Origin: Nemertoderma westbladi
Lineage: Eukaryota; Xenacoelomorpha; Nemertodermatida; Nemertodermatidae
DNA: 49,300 bases
Direction of reading: 5' to 3'
Assembly: GCA_032718475.1 (NCBI GenBank)
Contig: JAUCBJ010000482.1
Coordinates: 1 to 49,300 of the forward strand
Position numbers and translations under genes: made by a program. Below are positions 29,337 through 41,275 of this stretch, one piece after another. Positions within the stretch are counted from its first letter, which is position 1. The number at the start of each line of letters is the position of its first letter. A model generated the notes under the pieces. The model was not told where the DNA came from. It did not search any database and saw only the letters and a list, made by a program, of their open reading frames with translations.

Positions 29337-31235
29337 TATAGAATTATATTCCCTAAATGCCGTGATTTTCAAAATTTTATTTTTATTCGAATTAACTTTG
29401 TAAAAGATTACATTGAGTCCTCATTTGTATTTGTTATATCTATTGTACGCCTATTAGTCAAGTGGTTCAGTAGCTCAGTCGGTAGAGCGTTGGAAATTAT
29501 ATGTGTAGTAGGTATTGAGTTCGAATCCTAGTAAGTGCGAATTATTTTTTGTGCAGAATTTCAACTCATTTAAATTGACCGCTACAAATTAAGTTGCATT
29601 TGTCTGTACCTAGATTAACCAATGAGACTGCAGTTATTAGATTGTAACCAATGTCGTGCAAATTATATATTAGCTGGACCAATAGTTATCTTTAAAAACC
29701 TGTTAGAACCTATAGAACAATCGAGAATTTTCTCGATTGATTGCAGCACAAATTTGGTATATAAAGGTGCGATTTGTTCATTAGTTATCTTATCTTATAT
29801 ATCTGAGATTTAATTATTCTGAGTTATCTGATATTTGTTTATTCTGTCATTAGTTTTCAGATTACATTTTGTATTATTATCTGCAATAAATTCAGAAATA
29901 CCGCTACCTGCTTTTCTTTTCACCATGATTCACTACGGTGAACACTCTTAGGAACAGGATGGCCGGCTAGAGATCGGGCCGCAGCAATGAACGGGAACAT
30001 CGAGGGAATGTAGACAGGAGACAACCCGCAATACCACCTTAGTTATTCGCCCATCGCCTGAAAGGTTAGACAGCATTCGACGCCTTGCTACCTAAGCGTA
30101 AGACCAAAGATCAAAGGTAGAAGTAGTGACACGCTGTGAGCCCAAAATTACATCTTAGGGACTGTACTGTCTTAATTCAGGAAAAACCACAGTAGACCTT
30201 CACATTCCTACGGGGGAGAGCGCAGGCAGATACTAGTACGCAGATAGGACGTAGGCACACCGGTACGAAGCATACACATTGGTAGGGTGCAGCAAACTGT
30301 ACGCCTAACTCTTGCTAAGTGCAGGTGCGTTTGCGACTATTTGCAGTACAACGGTGTCCATTGCATTAGAACTTGTAGGGTAGGAGGGTTGCTGTGTTTC
30401 ACCTGAATTAGGATTGTACCGTTCAGGCGGTAGGGCAGTTTACAACTAGGCGCAAATAAATTGAGGCTATTAGGGATATACTAACATCTACCGTGTCCCC
30501 GCCAACGTCCTGATAGGAAGTTACCCAGCCTACCTAGGTGACTAAAATTCTAGATAAGAGCCAGGATAGCTATTAGTAACTGTACGCCTACTGTAGTAAA
30601 CTAACACATTTCTTCTTAGTATTAGGGGCCTGGTAAATTAAAATTGCCGAATTCTGGGCGTAGCATTAACCTTATGCCTGAATTTGAGTCCTGGAAATAC
30701 GCAAGAGGGGAAGGAACCTTATCATTCGTGAGTATTGGACCTACAAGTTACAAAATTAGAATATTCGTAAAATGCACACCGTACCCAGTAATTATATATG
30801 TGAAGGAGCAAAACTGCTTTGACTGTTCAGAATTAACACACGCGCGTTAGAAATTATTTACACCTCAAAATATATAAAATTAACTTTTGTCCGTACTGTG
30901 CTTTGCCCGCTAGTTAGACATCTCCAAATCTCTGCCTCTGTACCTAGCTAGCGTCTCTTTCGCCCAACCATATAAATCACACCGCGGCAAAGTATACGAG
31001 CCTCTTAGTCCGTCAGTGAGTCAGCCTGATTTTAGGATTCGCTGCGCGGGATTTTGTTTTATCGAAGTTTGTCTGCTCGTAGACTGTTTTCTGCCTCACC
31101 GGTTATAAGAGATCGATACTGCAATATATTCGCTTACTTAGAGTTTACTGTTTTGGTGAGAAGGTCGGATTTATGATTTGATTCACAAACTTTACAGTAG
31201 GATATTGCAGGTATTGTTACTGTCACTTCGCATCA
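29337..31235 (+). repeat. 3' LTR, 1899 bp
   Basis: Direct copy of 14439-16338, ending TCGCATCA. It carries the same A box (29471-29482), B box (29518-29528), TATA box (29758-29767) and AATAAA (29885-29890). Near-identity with the 5' LTR indicates recent insertion. Confidence 0.95.
29464..29550 (+). ncRNA. tRNA-like Pol III promoter unit in the 3' LTR
   Basis: Identical to the unit in the 5' LTR: TAGCTCAGTCGG, then AGTTCGAATCC, then a T6 run. From here Pol III could read outward through the 3' LTR. Confidence 0.7.
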
Positions 31236-31240
31236 AACAG
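31236..31240. repeat. right target-site duplication AACAG
   Basis: Matches 14434-14438 and directly follows the terminal CA of the 3' LTR. Confidence 0.85.
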
Positions 31241-32632
31241 TATAAACTGATAAGTTAGGCCTATCAGCCTATACTGTTAGGCCTAGGACTATAGGCGTAG
31301 GGTTCCTATGTGTTTCGGTAGTGCGATTTAGTATTTTGGTTAGGTTAGATATTGTGTATTGAATAGGCCATCATACTGCCATACATAGCAATACCGGTAC
31401 ATCAAATCAATACGATTTCCAAATCAACCAAGTCAGTAAGCACTGGCTGACCGATACCGTACCGTAGGCTGGTAGGTCAGTATGTAGCCTATAGGCCTAG
31501 GCCAACTGCCAACCATCAGGCATCAGCCGGTTGGAAAAATAAGACTGTAACCTGTGTTCTTTGGTTATTGTTTATTGTTTTGGTTAGAAAAGCCTGCTAC
31601 TGTCAGACTGTAACCTGCTCCTTTCCATTAATTAAGAAATCTGATTTTGCATGCTGTCTGGCAGTCTGGGTGGGTAGGCTTACCGGTAAACCGGTGGCAG
31701 TAGGTCATTAAAGGAATCTTCAAATTAACAAAATGCAATATTTTGAAAAAAGTGAAAACTGAAAAGTGAAACTCTTCTTAAAATTAACCTAAATCTTATA
31801 GTAGATACATTGTTTATGAAAAACATTTTTTTTGTCTTTTTGGGTAGTTTTTTTGGGTAATATTGTGTTTTTTGTGTTTTTTTCAGTAATTTTTTGTATT
31901 TTTGTGTATTTTTGTGTTTTTTTTTTGGGTAATATTGTGTTTTTTTACGTAATTCTGTAATTCGTAGGCAACCGCAACCAACGGTAGTTAATTATGAGTA
32001 TGACGCTTACTTTTGAATTTTCGCTGAAAAAATATAGCAAACCATAGTTTTCTGCCTCATTTTTGATAAATCTAGGTGTTTCTAGATGTACCGGTATCCG
32101 GCCTTTATAAAACTAGGTGTTTATTCTAGCTGTATGTGTTTCCACTTTCCAGGTGTTTCCAGTCATTTTCCAGGCTGCCAGGGTTTTCAGCTTTTTAGTA
32201 GGGTAAACCGGGGTTGTATGGCCATGTGGGTTGTATGGCCACCCTTGACATAAAGTGCTATAACTTTACTTTATTTTAATGTCTGTCAGTTTTTATTACT
32301 TCTAAATGAAGCTGAATAATTTTCCAATAAAATGACATATAAACCATATCTTCAATTGATTCCATTATTTTACAGTGACATGGCAAAGTTTCCGTTCATG
32401 AAAAAGTGTAACTTTTAGGTTTTGTGAATTTAGAGTAACACACACTAACAGGTGCCTTCTGGAACAAGTTAATGCTTGACCATATTGCAATGATGTTGAA
32501 TAGTATGTTTATTAAATTATAATTAATAGGCCTAAATAATTTAATTTATTCGATTTCGTTAACTTTTAGATGAGTTATTTACCCTCAAAAAATCATGGCC
32601 ATACCACAGTCGGGGAGAAGTTCTATTTTCAA
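31241..32632. other. 3' flank of the LTR element, no gene
   Basis: No ORF of note. It holds TTAGGCCTA-rich sequence, a T-rich GGGTAATATTGTGTTTTT tract (about 31825-31960), TTGTATGGCCA repeats (32213-32245), and a GTAACCTG...GTAACCTGCTCC pair (about 31548-31623). Its right edge is a truncated CAGTCGGGGAGAAGTTC terminus, produced by the tandem duplication. The same content is repeated in 33319-34690. Confidence 0.7.
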
Positions 32633-34690
32633 CTAGATAAGAGCCAGGATAGCTATTAGTAACTGTACGCCTACTGTAGTAAACTAACACATTTCTTCTT
32701 AGTATTAGGGGCCTGGTAAATTAAAATTGCCGAATTCTGGGCGTAGCATTAACCTTATGCCTGAATTTGAGTCCTGGAAATACGCAAGAGGGGAAGGAAC
32801 CTTATCATTCGTGAGTATTGGACCTACAAGTTACAAAATTAGAATATTCGTAAAATGCACACCGTACCCAGTAATTATATATGTGAAGGAGCAAAACTGC
32901 TTTGACTGTTCAGAATTAACACACGCGCGTTAGAAATTATTTACACCTCAAAATATATAAAATTAACTTTTGTCCGTACTGTGCTTTGCCCGCTAGTTAG
33001 ACATCTCCAAATCTCTGCCTCTGTACCTAGCTAGCGTCTCTTTCGCCCAACCATATAAATCACACCGCGGCAAAGTATACGAGCCTCTTAGTCCGTCAGT
33101 GAGTCAGCCTGATTTTAGGATTCGCTGCGCGGGATTTTGTTTTATCGAAGTTTGTCTGCTCGTAGACTGTTTTCTGCCTCACCGGTTATAAGAGATCGAT
33201 ACTGCAATATATTCGCTTACTTAGAGTTTACTGTTTTGGTGAGAAGGTCGGATTTATGATTTGATTCACAAACTTTACAGTAGGATATTGCAGGTATTGT
33301 TACTGTCTCTTCGCATCAAACAGTATAAACTGATAAGTTAGGCCTATCAGCCTATACTGTTAGGCCTAGGACTATAGGCGTAGGGTTCCTATGTGTTTCG
33401 GTAGTGCGATTTAGTATTTTGGTTAGGTTAGATATTGTGTATTGAATAGGCCATCATACTGCCATACATAGCAATACCGGTACATCAAATCAATACGATT
33501 TCCAAATCAACCAAGTCAGTAAGCACTGGCTGACCGATACCGTACCGTAGGCTGGTAGGTCAGTATGTAGCCTACAGGCCTAGGCCAACTGCCAACCATC
33601 AGGCATCAGCCGGTTGGAAAAATAAGACTGTAACCTGTGTTCTTTGGTTATTGTTTATTGTTTTGGTTAGAAAAGCCTGCTACTGTCAGACTGTAACCTG
33701 CTCCTTTCCATTAATTAAGAAATCTGATTTTGCATGCTGTCTGGCAGTCTGGGTGGGTAGGCTTACCGGTAAACCGGTGGCAGTAGGTCATTAAAGGAAT
33801 CTTCAAATTAACAAAATGCAATATTTTGAAAAAAGTGAAAACTGAAAAGTGAAACTCTTCTTAAAATTAACCTAAATCTTATAGTAGATACATTGTTTAT
33901 GAAAAACATTTTTTTTGTCTTTTTGGGTAGTTTTTTTTGGGTAATATTGTGTTTTTTGTGTTTTTTTCAGTAATTTTTTGTATTTTTGTGTATTTTTGTG
34001 TTTTTTTTTTGGGTAATATTGTGTTTTTTTACGTAATTCTGTAATTCGTAGGCAACCGCAACCAACGGTAGTTAATTATGAGTATGACGCTTACTTTTGA
34101 ATTTTCGCTGAAAAAATATAGCAAACCATAGTTTTCTGCCTCATTTTTGATAAATCTAGGTGTTTCTAGATGTACCGGTATCCGGCCTTTATAAAACTAG
34201 GTGTTTATTCTAGCTGTATGTGTTTCCACTTTCCAGGTGTTTCCAGTCATTTTCCAGGCTGCCAGGGTTTTCAGCTTTTTAGTAGGGTAAACCGGGGTTG
34301 TATGGCCATGTGGGTTGTATGGCCACCCTTGACATAAAGTGCTATAACTTTACTTTATTTTAATGTCTGTCAGTTTTTATTACTTCTAAATGAAGCTGAA
34401 TAATTTTCCAATAAAATGACATATAAACCATATCTTCAATTGATTCCATTATTTTACAGTGACATGGCAAAGTTTCCGTTCATGAAAAAGTGTAACTTTT
34501 AGGTTTTGTGAATTTAGAGTAACACACACTAACAGGTGCCTTCTGGAACAAGTTAATGCTTGACCATATTGCAATGATGTTGAATAGTATGTTTATTAAA
34601 TTATAATTAATAGGCCTAAATAATTTAATTTATTCGATTTCGTTAACTTTTAGATGAGTTATTTACCCTCAAAAAATCATGGCCATACCA

Positions 34691-35204
34691 CAGTCGGGGA
34701 GAAGTTCTATTTTCAACTGAGTTGAAATTTCAACTTTATTTTTTAAAATTCAACTTTTTATTAAAATTCAACTTTTGGAGTATAGTTTAAAATTCAACTT
34801 TTTTTTAAAATTCAACTTTTGGAGTAGCTTTGGAGATACTGAAATATGGAATTGGAATCCATTACTGGTATTCCATTGTATAATAATTATGACAAACAGC
34901 GGTAATTTCATACATCTAATAAATTCCCGTAGTATTTCAGCTAATTTGCAAATGTAATAACTTAAAATGTTTTCAAAAAAAGTATTCCCGACGGTGAAAG
35001 TTTTTATTCCATCGGTAATGAGAGTTAATTTTTCGAGTTAGATCCATAAAAACAATAAAAACACACCTTCTGTAACGTCTTGGGCTCTTGGGACCCTTCT
35101 GTGCCTCCTGCCATTTTAGAGTTGAATTTACAACTTAAAAGTTGAATTTAAAAAAAAAAGTTTTAAATTTCAACTCAGTTGAAATTTGAACTTCTCCCCG
35201 ACTG
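34691..35204. mobile_element. 514-bp CAGTCGG element (type A), TSD TACCA
   Basis: Inverted termini CAGTCGGGGAGAAGTTC...GAACTTCTCCCCGACTG, followed inward on both sides by the near-palindrome AGTTGAAATTTCAACT. The flanks are exact 5-bp direct repeats TACCA (34686-34690 and 35205-35209). The interior has several AAAATTCAACTTTT words and no transposase. The 5-bp duplication and CAG terminus would allow a hAT5-like assignment, but this is not established. Confidence 0.9.
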
Positions 35205-35370
35205 TACCACCCCACCAAATTTAGACGTTGGGATGGTATGGTATGGCCACGTAATAACAACTGATAGGGACAGCCCATTCCCATTAATACTGGTAAAAGC
35301 TACTTTCAGTCGGTGATATAGGCGATTTTTGACTTATTCCAATTTTGGAACTTTGTGCGAGGGTGGATTC

Positions 35371-36173
35371 TAGGGCTCAATCGGAGTTGGAATTTGGCCG
35401 GAGCCGGAGCCGGAGTTGGACAATTTGGCCGGAGCCGGAGCCGGAGTTTTTCAAAAATTTTAAAAATTTAATTATTTATTTAAAAAAAATAAAGTATGGT
35501 TATCGTTCGCCAATCGCTCAAAATCAATCATACTGTAGGTCTAATTAATTTCATAATTTATAGATTTACGAATTTTCAATTTAAAATTTAACTAATTAAT
35601 TTATCACGGACAGACGGCCTGACGTGACGGCTAAAAATTACCTACAGTAGCCTACCTAACTCACTAACCGTGGTAGAGATGTGTACTGTAGGTAGCCTAC
35701 CGTACGTGTACCAGTACCTACTGCAGTACAGTATGCTGGCAGCTGGCATGGCATGACAGCAGTAAATGGCTGCAGTGGTACAGCTACAGTGTACATTCAT
35801 AGCATTTACAATTTTTTACAGTAGGCGGTAGGCTGGTAGCGGTAGGGCTGAAGGGCCAATCTGTAATAGTCTGCTAGTCAGCCAGCTGGCCAGTACCAGT
35901 ACTGCAGTACAGTCAGTCAGTCATTGACTTTAAGTAAATACTGCAGTACTGCAGTACCGGTATTATGCTTGATATTGAAGCTGTACTACAGTACTTACTT
36001 CAGTACTTATAGTGTAAATAATTGTTCAGATTAGAATATGCACGAAATATAATATACAGTAATACTTTATTAAAAAATTAACTCCGGCAATATTTTTACC
36101 GGAGCCGGGCGGAGCCGGAGGTGCCAAAATGGCCGGAGCCGGAGCCGGAGGCCGGAGCTCCGATCGAGCCCTA
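35371..36173. mobile_element. 803-bp hAT-like non-autonomous element, TSD GTGGATTC
   Basis: Termini TAGGGCTCAATCGGAG and CTCCGATCGAGCCCTA are inverted, and the 8-bp direct repeat GTGGATTC flanks it (35363-35370 and 36174-36181). An 8-bp duplication is the hAT signature. The ends carry (GGAGCC)n arrays; the interior is rich in CAGTACTG words. No transposase. It is inserted inside the B1 element. Related ends (CTCCGGTCGA[A/G]CCCTA) lie near 42165-42181 and 42448-42465. Confidence 0.88.
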
Positions 36174-36528
36174 GTGGATTCCGAAATCGGAATACACTCC
36201 AAAATTGGACTTTTCTAAGTTAAAAAAAATATTTTAAAGTCCAGCAAGTATATTTCCATCATAAATTCTATCATTTTTCAATAAATATATGATTGTTGTG
36301 CCAAATTCATTATTCCTACCATGCTTTTGCAGAAATGTATTCATACATTCCAAAATTGGACTTTGTTTGCAGAGATGCTATGGAGGATGACTGCTGTAAC
36401 ACTAGTAACAAGGTACAGGGGTCGGGTCCGACCATAAGGCTATATGGGCATGACTAGAGCTGTACCCTGTACAGCACAGTTCTACGCTAGAAGCACAGCT
36501 GCAGCTAGACCCTAGACCAAGCTGCAGC

Positions 36529-36600
36529 TTGGTCTATTGGTGACATTCCTGGGCTTCCAATTAGGAAGCCCTGTTTCGATCCCTAGATGGGGCACGCCAG
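36529..36600 (+). ncRNA. tRNA-derived SINE head
   Basis: A box TTGGTCTATTGG (36529-36540) and B box GTTTCGATCCC (36573-36583), with a perfect 8-bp stem GGGCTTCC/GGAAGCCC (36551-36571) where an anticodon arm would be. The outer stems are poor, so this is a SINE-type relic rather than a tRNA gene. The 3' end of the SINE is not clear. Confidence 0.55.
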
Positions 36601-36929
36601 CCTGGGCACGGTATGGTGCACAGGGGCGGGGCAGCACTGTTTGAGCACAGCTGCACAGTCTGACAGTGCTTTAAATGCTTCATCAGCCTAGACCATCCCT
36701 AGCTTTCATCCTTGTGAGTGGTCGATAAATGGGAACCAAGGCAACTTTGGAAAAGAAAATGGAAGAGGTTTACTATAGAATATCATCCATGATCATTGAT
36801 CAGGCATTCCTTGGCTTAATGAGCCTCAAAAGATTATCCCATTCAATCTGTCAATATCATGAATTGGGGTGTTAGCGATGATGGAAAATATATAGACATC
36901 TTAATCGTTTCAATATATTGTTTTAGTGA

Positions 36930-38590
36930 AGGCCTTTGAACCGTTTCAACAGATTGTTTCAGTATCTCACATACTGCGCGAACGCGGAGGTATCTTAAAC
37001 GTTTCAACAGTTTGTTACACAATTTTGGAGTACGCCACGTGCTGCGCGAAGGTCTCTCAAACGTTTCAACATATTGTTACACAATGTTACAGTAAGCCAC
37101 GTGCTGCGCGAAGGTCTCTTAAACATTTGAACAGCTTGTTATACAATGTTACAGTGCGCCACGTGCTGCGCGAAGGTCTCTCAAACGTTTCAACAGATTG
37201 TTTCAGTACCCCCATGTGCTGCACGAAGGTCTATTAAATGTTTCAACAGCTTGTTAACAATGTTACAGTGCGCCACGTGCTGCGCGAAAGTCTCTCAAAC
37301 GTTTCAACAGCTTGTTACACAATGTTACAGTAAGCCACGTGCTGCGCGAAGGTCTCTTAAACATTTGAAAAGCTTGTTACACAATGTTGGAGTACGCCAC
37401 GTGCTGCGCGAAGGTCTCGTAAACGTTTCAACAGCTTGTTACACAATGTTACAGTAAGCCACGTGCTGCGCGAAGGTCTCTTAAACATTTCAACAGTTTG
37501 TTACACAATGTAGGAGCACGCCACGTGCTGCGCGAAGGTCTCTTAAACATTTGAACAGCTTGTTACACAATGTTACAGTGCGCCACGTGCTGCGCGAAGG
37601 TCTCTTAAACGTTTCAACAGCTTGTTACACAATGTTACAGTTCGCCACAAGCTGCGCAAAGGTCTCAAACGTTTCAACAGATTGTTTCAGTACCCCATGT
37701 GCTGCACGAAGGTCTATTAAACGTTTCAACAGCTTGTTATACAATGTTACAGTGCGCCATGTGCTGCGCGAAGGTCTCTAAACGTTTCAACAGATTGTTA
37801 CACAATGTTACAGTAAGCCACGTGCTGCGCGAAGGTCTCTTAAACATTTGAACAGCTTGTTACACAATGTTACAGTGCGCCACGTGCTGCGCGAAGGTCT
37901 CTCAAACGTTTCAACAGATTGTTACACAATGTTACAGTGCGCCACGTGCTGCGCGAAGGTCTCTCAAACGTTTCAACAGCTTGTTACACAATGTTACAGT
38001 AAGCCACGTGCTGCGTGAAGGTCTCTTAAACATTTGAACAGCTTGTTACACAATGTTACAGTGCGCCAAGTGCTGCGCGAAGGTCTCTTAAACATTTGAA
38101 CAGCTTGTTACACAATGTTACAGTGCGCCACGTGCTGCGCGAAGGTCTCTCAAACGTTTCAACAGCTTGTTACAATGTTACAGCAAGCCACGTGCTCCGT
38201 GAAGGTCTCTTAAACGTTTCAACAGCTTGTTACACAATGTTACAGTTCTCCACATGCTGCGCGAAGGTCTCAAAAGTTTTAACAGATTGTTTCAGTATTT
38301 CACATACTGCGCGAAGGTCTCTCAAACGTTTCATAAGATTGTTACACAATGTTACAGTATCGCATGTGCTGCACGAAGGTCTCTTAAACGTTTCAACAGA
38401 TTGTTTCAGTATCCAACGTGCTGCACGAAGGTCTCTTAAACGTTTCAATAGATTGTTACAGTGCCCCACATGCTGCACGGAGGTCTCTTAAACGTTTCAA
38501 TGGATTTGTTTCAGTATCTCACATACTGTGTGAAGGACATGGAAGGTATCTTAATCATTTCAACAGATTGTTACAGTTCTAGTTTTTAAA
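36930..38590. repeat. minisatellite of 62-bp units, about 27 copies
   Basis: The typical unit is CCACGTGCTGCGCGAAGGTCT, then CTTAAACGTTTCAACAG, then [A/C]TTGTTACACAATGTTACAGT. The period is 62 bp (for example 37817, 37879, 37941); some units are shorter or longer near the ends. Most units hold an E-box-like CACGTG and a GCGCG. Several short ORFs run through it only because the repeat lacks stops in some frames. Confidence 0.95.
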
Positions 38591-39255
38591 ATCTATTTAC
38601 GTATGTCAGTATGTACATTGACAAAGTGAAACAAAATAGAGTAAATAAGATAAATTTCATTCAGAAAGACAACTGTGGACTTAAAGTGCTAAGTGCTGTT
38701 ATGTGCTGTTCAATAGAAACAATACGCTACCCATTCTGCCATTGTCCTGCAGTGTACTGTACGTACAGTAGTATAGCAGTATAGCTGTATAGTGCTGATG
38801 GAAAGACAAAATTGGACCTAAAGTCCAAAATTGGATGTGCAAAACTTTAAATGTCGGTTATCTTTGTGGTGCACCGTGAAATTTTCTCGTGCACGGTTAA
38901 AACTCTTATTTTGTAGTAAAGAACATGTAGGTTAAATTTCAGATCCCGTCTGAAAAAATTGTAGGCCGTGGAAAATTCACTGTAATTCATATCAAAATTA
39001 ATTCCGATATTGGAATGGAAGTCCAATTTTGACTTAGCAAGTTCCAAAATTGGATCAAGTCCAAAATCGCCTATATCACCGACTGGTATAGGTCTGTCAG
39101 TCAGTCGGTAAGTCAAAAATTGGACTTGAGTCCAAAATTGGACTTCGACTCCAGTTCAAGTCCAAAATTGGACTTCTGTGAGTCCAATATTGGACTTCAA
39201 ATCAGCCAATTGTTCCAGGCAGCCAGGGCCTTGGGTAATTGGGTAATTCCAGCCA

Positions 39256-39480
39256 GTGCATAATCTTGTACTTTGGCAGCCTCATGGAGTGAATAAGCAT
39301 GGTGGACAGCCCATGACTTTCTTGAGACGCATCTTAAAGGACACTGGCCTTAAAGATGCGGATGATCTAGCAAATGTCATGGGTGATAGGGAGTTGTGGC
39401 GGTGCAATTTTGTTGACAAGCCGGCACAGCATTCTTAAAAATGCAGCTGCAATGCAGCATGCCGATCCTAGTAGTAGTAG
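39256..39480 (+). pseudogene. LINE ORF2 C-terminal fragment
   Basis: About 60 codons: NKHGGQPMTFLRRILKDTGL, then DADDLANVMGDRELWR, ending at a stop. The pattern (basic Gly-Pro-x-x-[ST]-[FW], acidic helix, then DR-x-LWR) is the common C-terminus of RTE/Jockey-type LINEs. It is followed by a TAGTAGTAGTAGTAGG microsatellite (39468-39484), a likely LINE tail. Confidence 0.65.
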
Positions 39481-40374
39481 TAGTAGGATCGGGCGGGATT
39501 TTTTTTCTTTAATCGAAAATATATCAAAAGATAAGAGTTTTGAACAGGGGGACCTGAAATTCACCAGGGGGAACTTTTTTTATAAGGCTTTGAATTTTTA
39601 CAAAAGTCCAATATTGGACTTTAAGTCCAATTTTGGACGTGACATTGAGAATCGAACTTAAAGGTACATGAAGCATGACAGATGAGAGACAGCCAGACAG
39701 CTGTTAAGTTATGGAAAGTTACCTTTGCAGCTCTGTATGTATCTTCAGTGTACTGACTGTACTGCATACTGTACTTAGAATATAATGGTACATTCTACAT
39801 TCTAGCATTCTAGGTACTTTGTAGTTGTACTTTACTTTTAGCATAGGCCTATTATTTAGTTTACAATTTACATTCATGTTATGTCTAACCTTACATCCTT
39901 ATGTACCCAGGACTTTATAGTGTCTTTAGGACTAGATTAGATTATGCTCCAACAAATATTTAATTACAAATTATATTTGGTGGACTGGTGGATACTGGTA
40001 GCAATGCCAGGTTAGCCAACTGCAGCTGCTGCTAAGGCTAACTACAGTACAAGCTACGATTTCGTCTAAGGCTATGGGAGCCCTATCAGAAAGAAATACT
40101 ACAAGTTGATGCTACCACCATCTCTTCTAATTTTTCCATACAACATGAAGGGTATTATAAAACGGCTGGATAACAGGCAGACAGGATAATGAAATGGGAT
40201 TAGTAACTGATTAACGTGTTGGGGTCTCCACATAATAAGTACAGAAGTAACAAGTAACACACGTCATAATCATAAACCAATTGAGGGAAAGGAACAGGTT
40301 ACAGAGGCAGGCTTTTCTAACTAAAACAATAAACGGCCACTTTTGACTTTACCAATTGAAGGAGCCCTATAACC

Positions 40375-40670
40375 TCACCACATACTACTACTACAATCGG
40401 CATGATTCATTGCAGCTGCATTATATATATAGGCCCTATTATGTATTAGAATGCTGTGCCGGCTTGTTGACAAAAGTGCGCCTCCACACCACAACTCCCT
40501 TACACTGTACACTCTTACAGCCTTATCACCCATGACATTTGCTAGATCATCCGCATCTTCAAGGCCAGTGTCCTTTAAGAAAGTAAGAAAGATGCGTCTC
40601 AAGAAAGTCATGGGCTGTCCACCATGCTTATTCACTCCATGAGGTGCACTGGCTGGTCCTGACGGCTTAA
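40375..40670 (-). pseudogene. second LINE ORF2 C-terminal fragment, inverted
   Basis: The minus strand repeats the 39256-39480 fragment (same VNKHGGQPMTFLRR and DADDLANVMGD words), with short insertions (CTTTCTTA near 40580; about 20 bp near 40505). It ends in a TAGTAGTAGTA tail at 40380-40390. Together they form an inverted pair about 1 kb apart. Confidence 0.65.
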
Positions 40671-40726
40671 AGCGATGTCCTGCAAAGCGGAGGCGGCTTT
40701 GTTCTAGTGGCAACCTTGGGGCCCGT

Positions 40727-40925
40727 ATGCTAAGTGATTTTTTTGTGCGCCGAACGCGACGCGGCGCAGAAAAAAATGTGCGCCTGCGCAGTCGAAAACA
40801 GTGCAAAATCCGCGTGCGCAGCAGAAAAACTGCGCGAGATTGGCGCGCGCAGCAGAAATTCTGCGCGAGATTGGCGCGCACAGCCCTGACAGCAGAAATA
40901 CTGCGCGAAATCTCCTACCACGTAC
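40727..40925. repeat. GC-rich module, inverted copy of that at 14090-14275
   Basis: Starts TGCTAAGTGATTTTTTTGTG and continues with GCGCCGAACGCG and repeated CTGCGCGAGATTGGCGCGC units. It matches the reverse complement of the RTE-side module, differing by small insertions (for example CCCTGACAG near 40885). Confidence 0.85.
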
Positions 40926-41139
40926 CTGCCTGCCTACTGCTGTACTGGCTGACTGGCCTAAAGCACACCAAGCAGCCAAGTAGCAAGTAGGAGGCTTATT
41001 ATTTCAGTATTTCTTACAGTCTTATCTGTATTGTCATTACCCTGTTACCGGTAGTCGGCAGACTGCCAGGGGTAGCGGGTAGGTCTACTTACCGGTACTG
41101 ACTTAGTGCTGTAATGCAAGTCTGAGCCGTGCTATCAAT

Positions 41140-41275
41140 TTTCTGCGCCTGCGCCTGTCGCGCCGCGCTCTAAATTTTCTGCGCCTGCGCGCTGCGCGGC
41201 GCTGCGCTGCGCTCTCAATTTTCTGCGCCTGCTCCAAATTCTGGAAAAAATTGTGCGCCGAACGCGTTCGGCGTA
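41140..41275. repeat. GC-rich repeats with an 18-bp perfect palindrome
   Basis: Three units starting ATTTTCTGCGCCTGC, then CGCCGAACGCGTTCGGCG (41256-41273), a perfect 18-bp palindrome. Related in wording to the CGCGCAG module. Confidence 0.8.

Larger units (their letters stand above)
14434..31240 (+). mobile_element. giant BEL/Pao-like LTR retrotransposon with an extra ORF
   Basis: The LTRs (14439-16338 and 29337-31235) differ at only a handful of positions and are flanked by the direct repeat AACAG (14434-14438 and 31236-31240), so the element is a complete and young insertion of 16,797 bp. Internal order: leader with three hairpin repeats, ORF1 (Gag position), pol (RT, RNase H, integrase), a 664-bp spacer, ORF3 (exonuclease-like plus zinc knuckles), and an 876-bp noncoding tail. 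All three ORFs are uninterrupted. BEL/Pao elements are usually about half this size or less and encode capsid, knuckles and protease before RT; here I find no protease, and the knuckles are in ORF3. I see no obvious primer-binding site after the 5' LTR and no long polypurine tract before the 3' LTR. Confidence 0.93.
30550..34716. repeat. 2083-bp tandem duplication of LTR tail plus flank
   Basis: 30550-32632 and 32633-34716 are direct copies (offset 2083-2084). The unit runs from within the 3' LTR (CTAGATAAGAGCC) through 1.4 kb of flank to inside the left end of the element at 34691. The junction shows only CT/ACT of shared sequence. The second LTR tail ends at 33318. It carries the 3'-LTR variant near 32832 but the 5'-LTR-like TCTCTTCG near 33308, so the first copy mutated after duplication. 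Confidence 0.95.
35307..39085. mobile_element. 3.8-kb CAGTCGG element (type B1) carrying a 62-bp minisatellite
   Basis: Inverted termini CAGTCGGTGATATAGGCGAT, continuing into [T/G]GACTT-ATCCAATTTTGGAACTT, at 35307 and (inverted) ending 39085. Near-palindromes of the GTCCAAAATTGGAC type lie near both ends. Inside are a hAT-like element, a SINE head and the minisatellite. The flanking 5-mers (ACTTT and GTATA) do not match, so the ends may have been brought together by recombination. No transposase. Confidence 0.75.

Noticed and set aside
32633-33318. A third LTR from another insertion
   Set aside because: It begins mid-LTR and lies within an exact 2083-bp tandem duplication, so it is a duplicated tail.
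36926-38491. Several ORFs of 70-131 codons with repeating protein sequence
   Set aside because: They are translations of the 62-bp minisatellite; frame changes from unit to unit and there is no start or promoter context.
36930-38590. CRISPR-like regularly spaced repeat
   Set aside because: Units are contiguous, with no unique spacers, and the DNA is animal nuclear; it is a minisatellite.
35307-39085. Target-site duplication for the B1 element
   Set aside because: The 5-mers beside the termini (ACTTT and GTATA) differ; no shift of boundaries within the terminal repeat gave a match.
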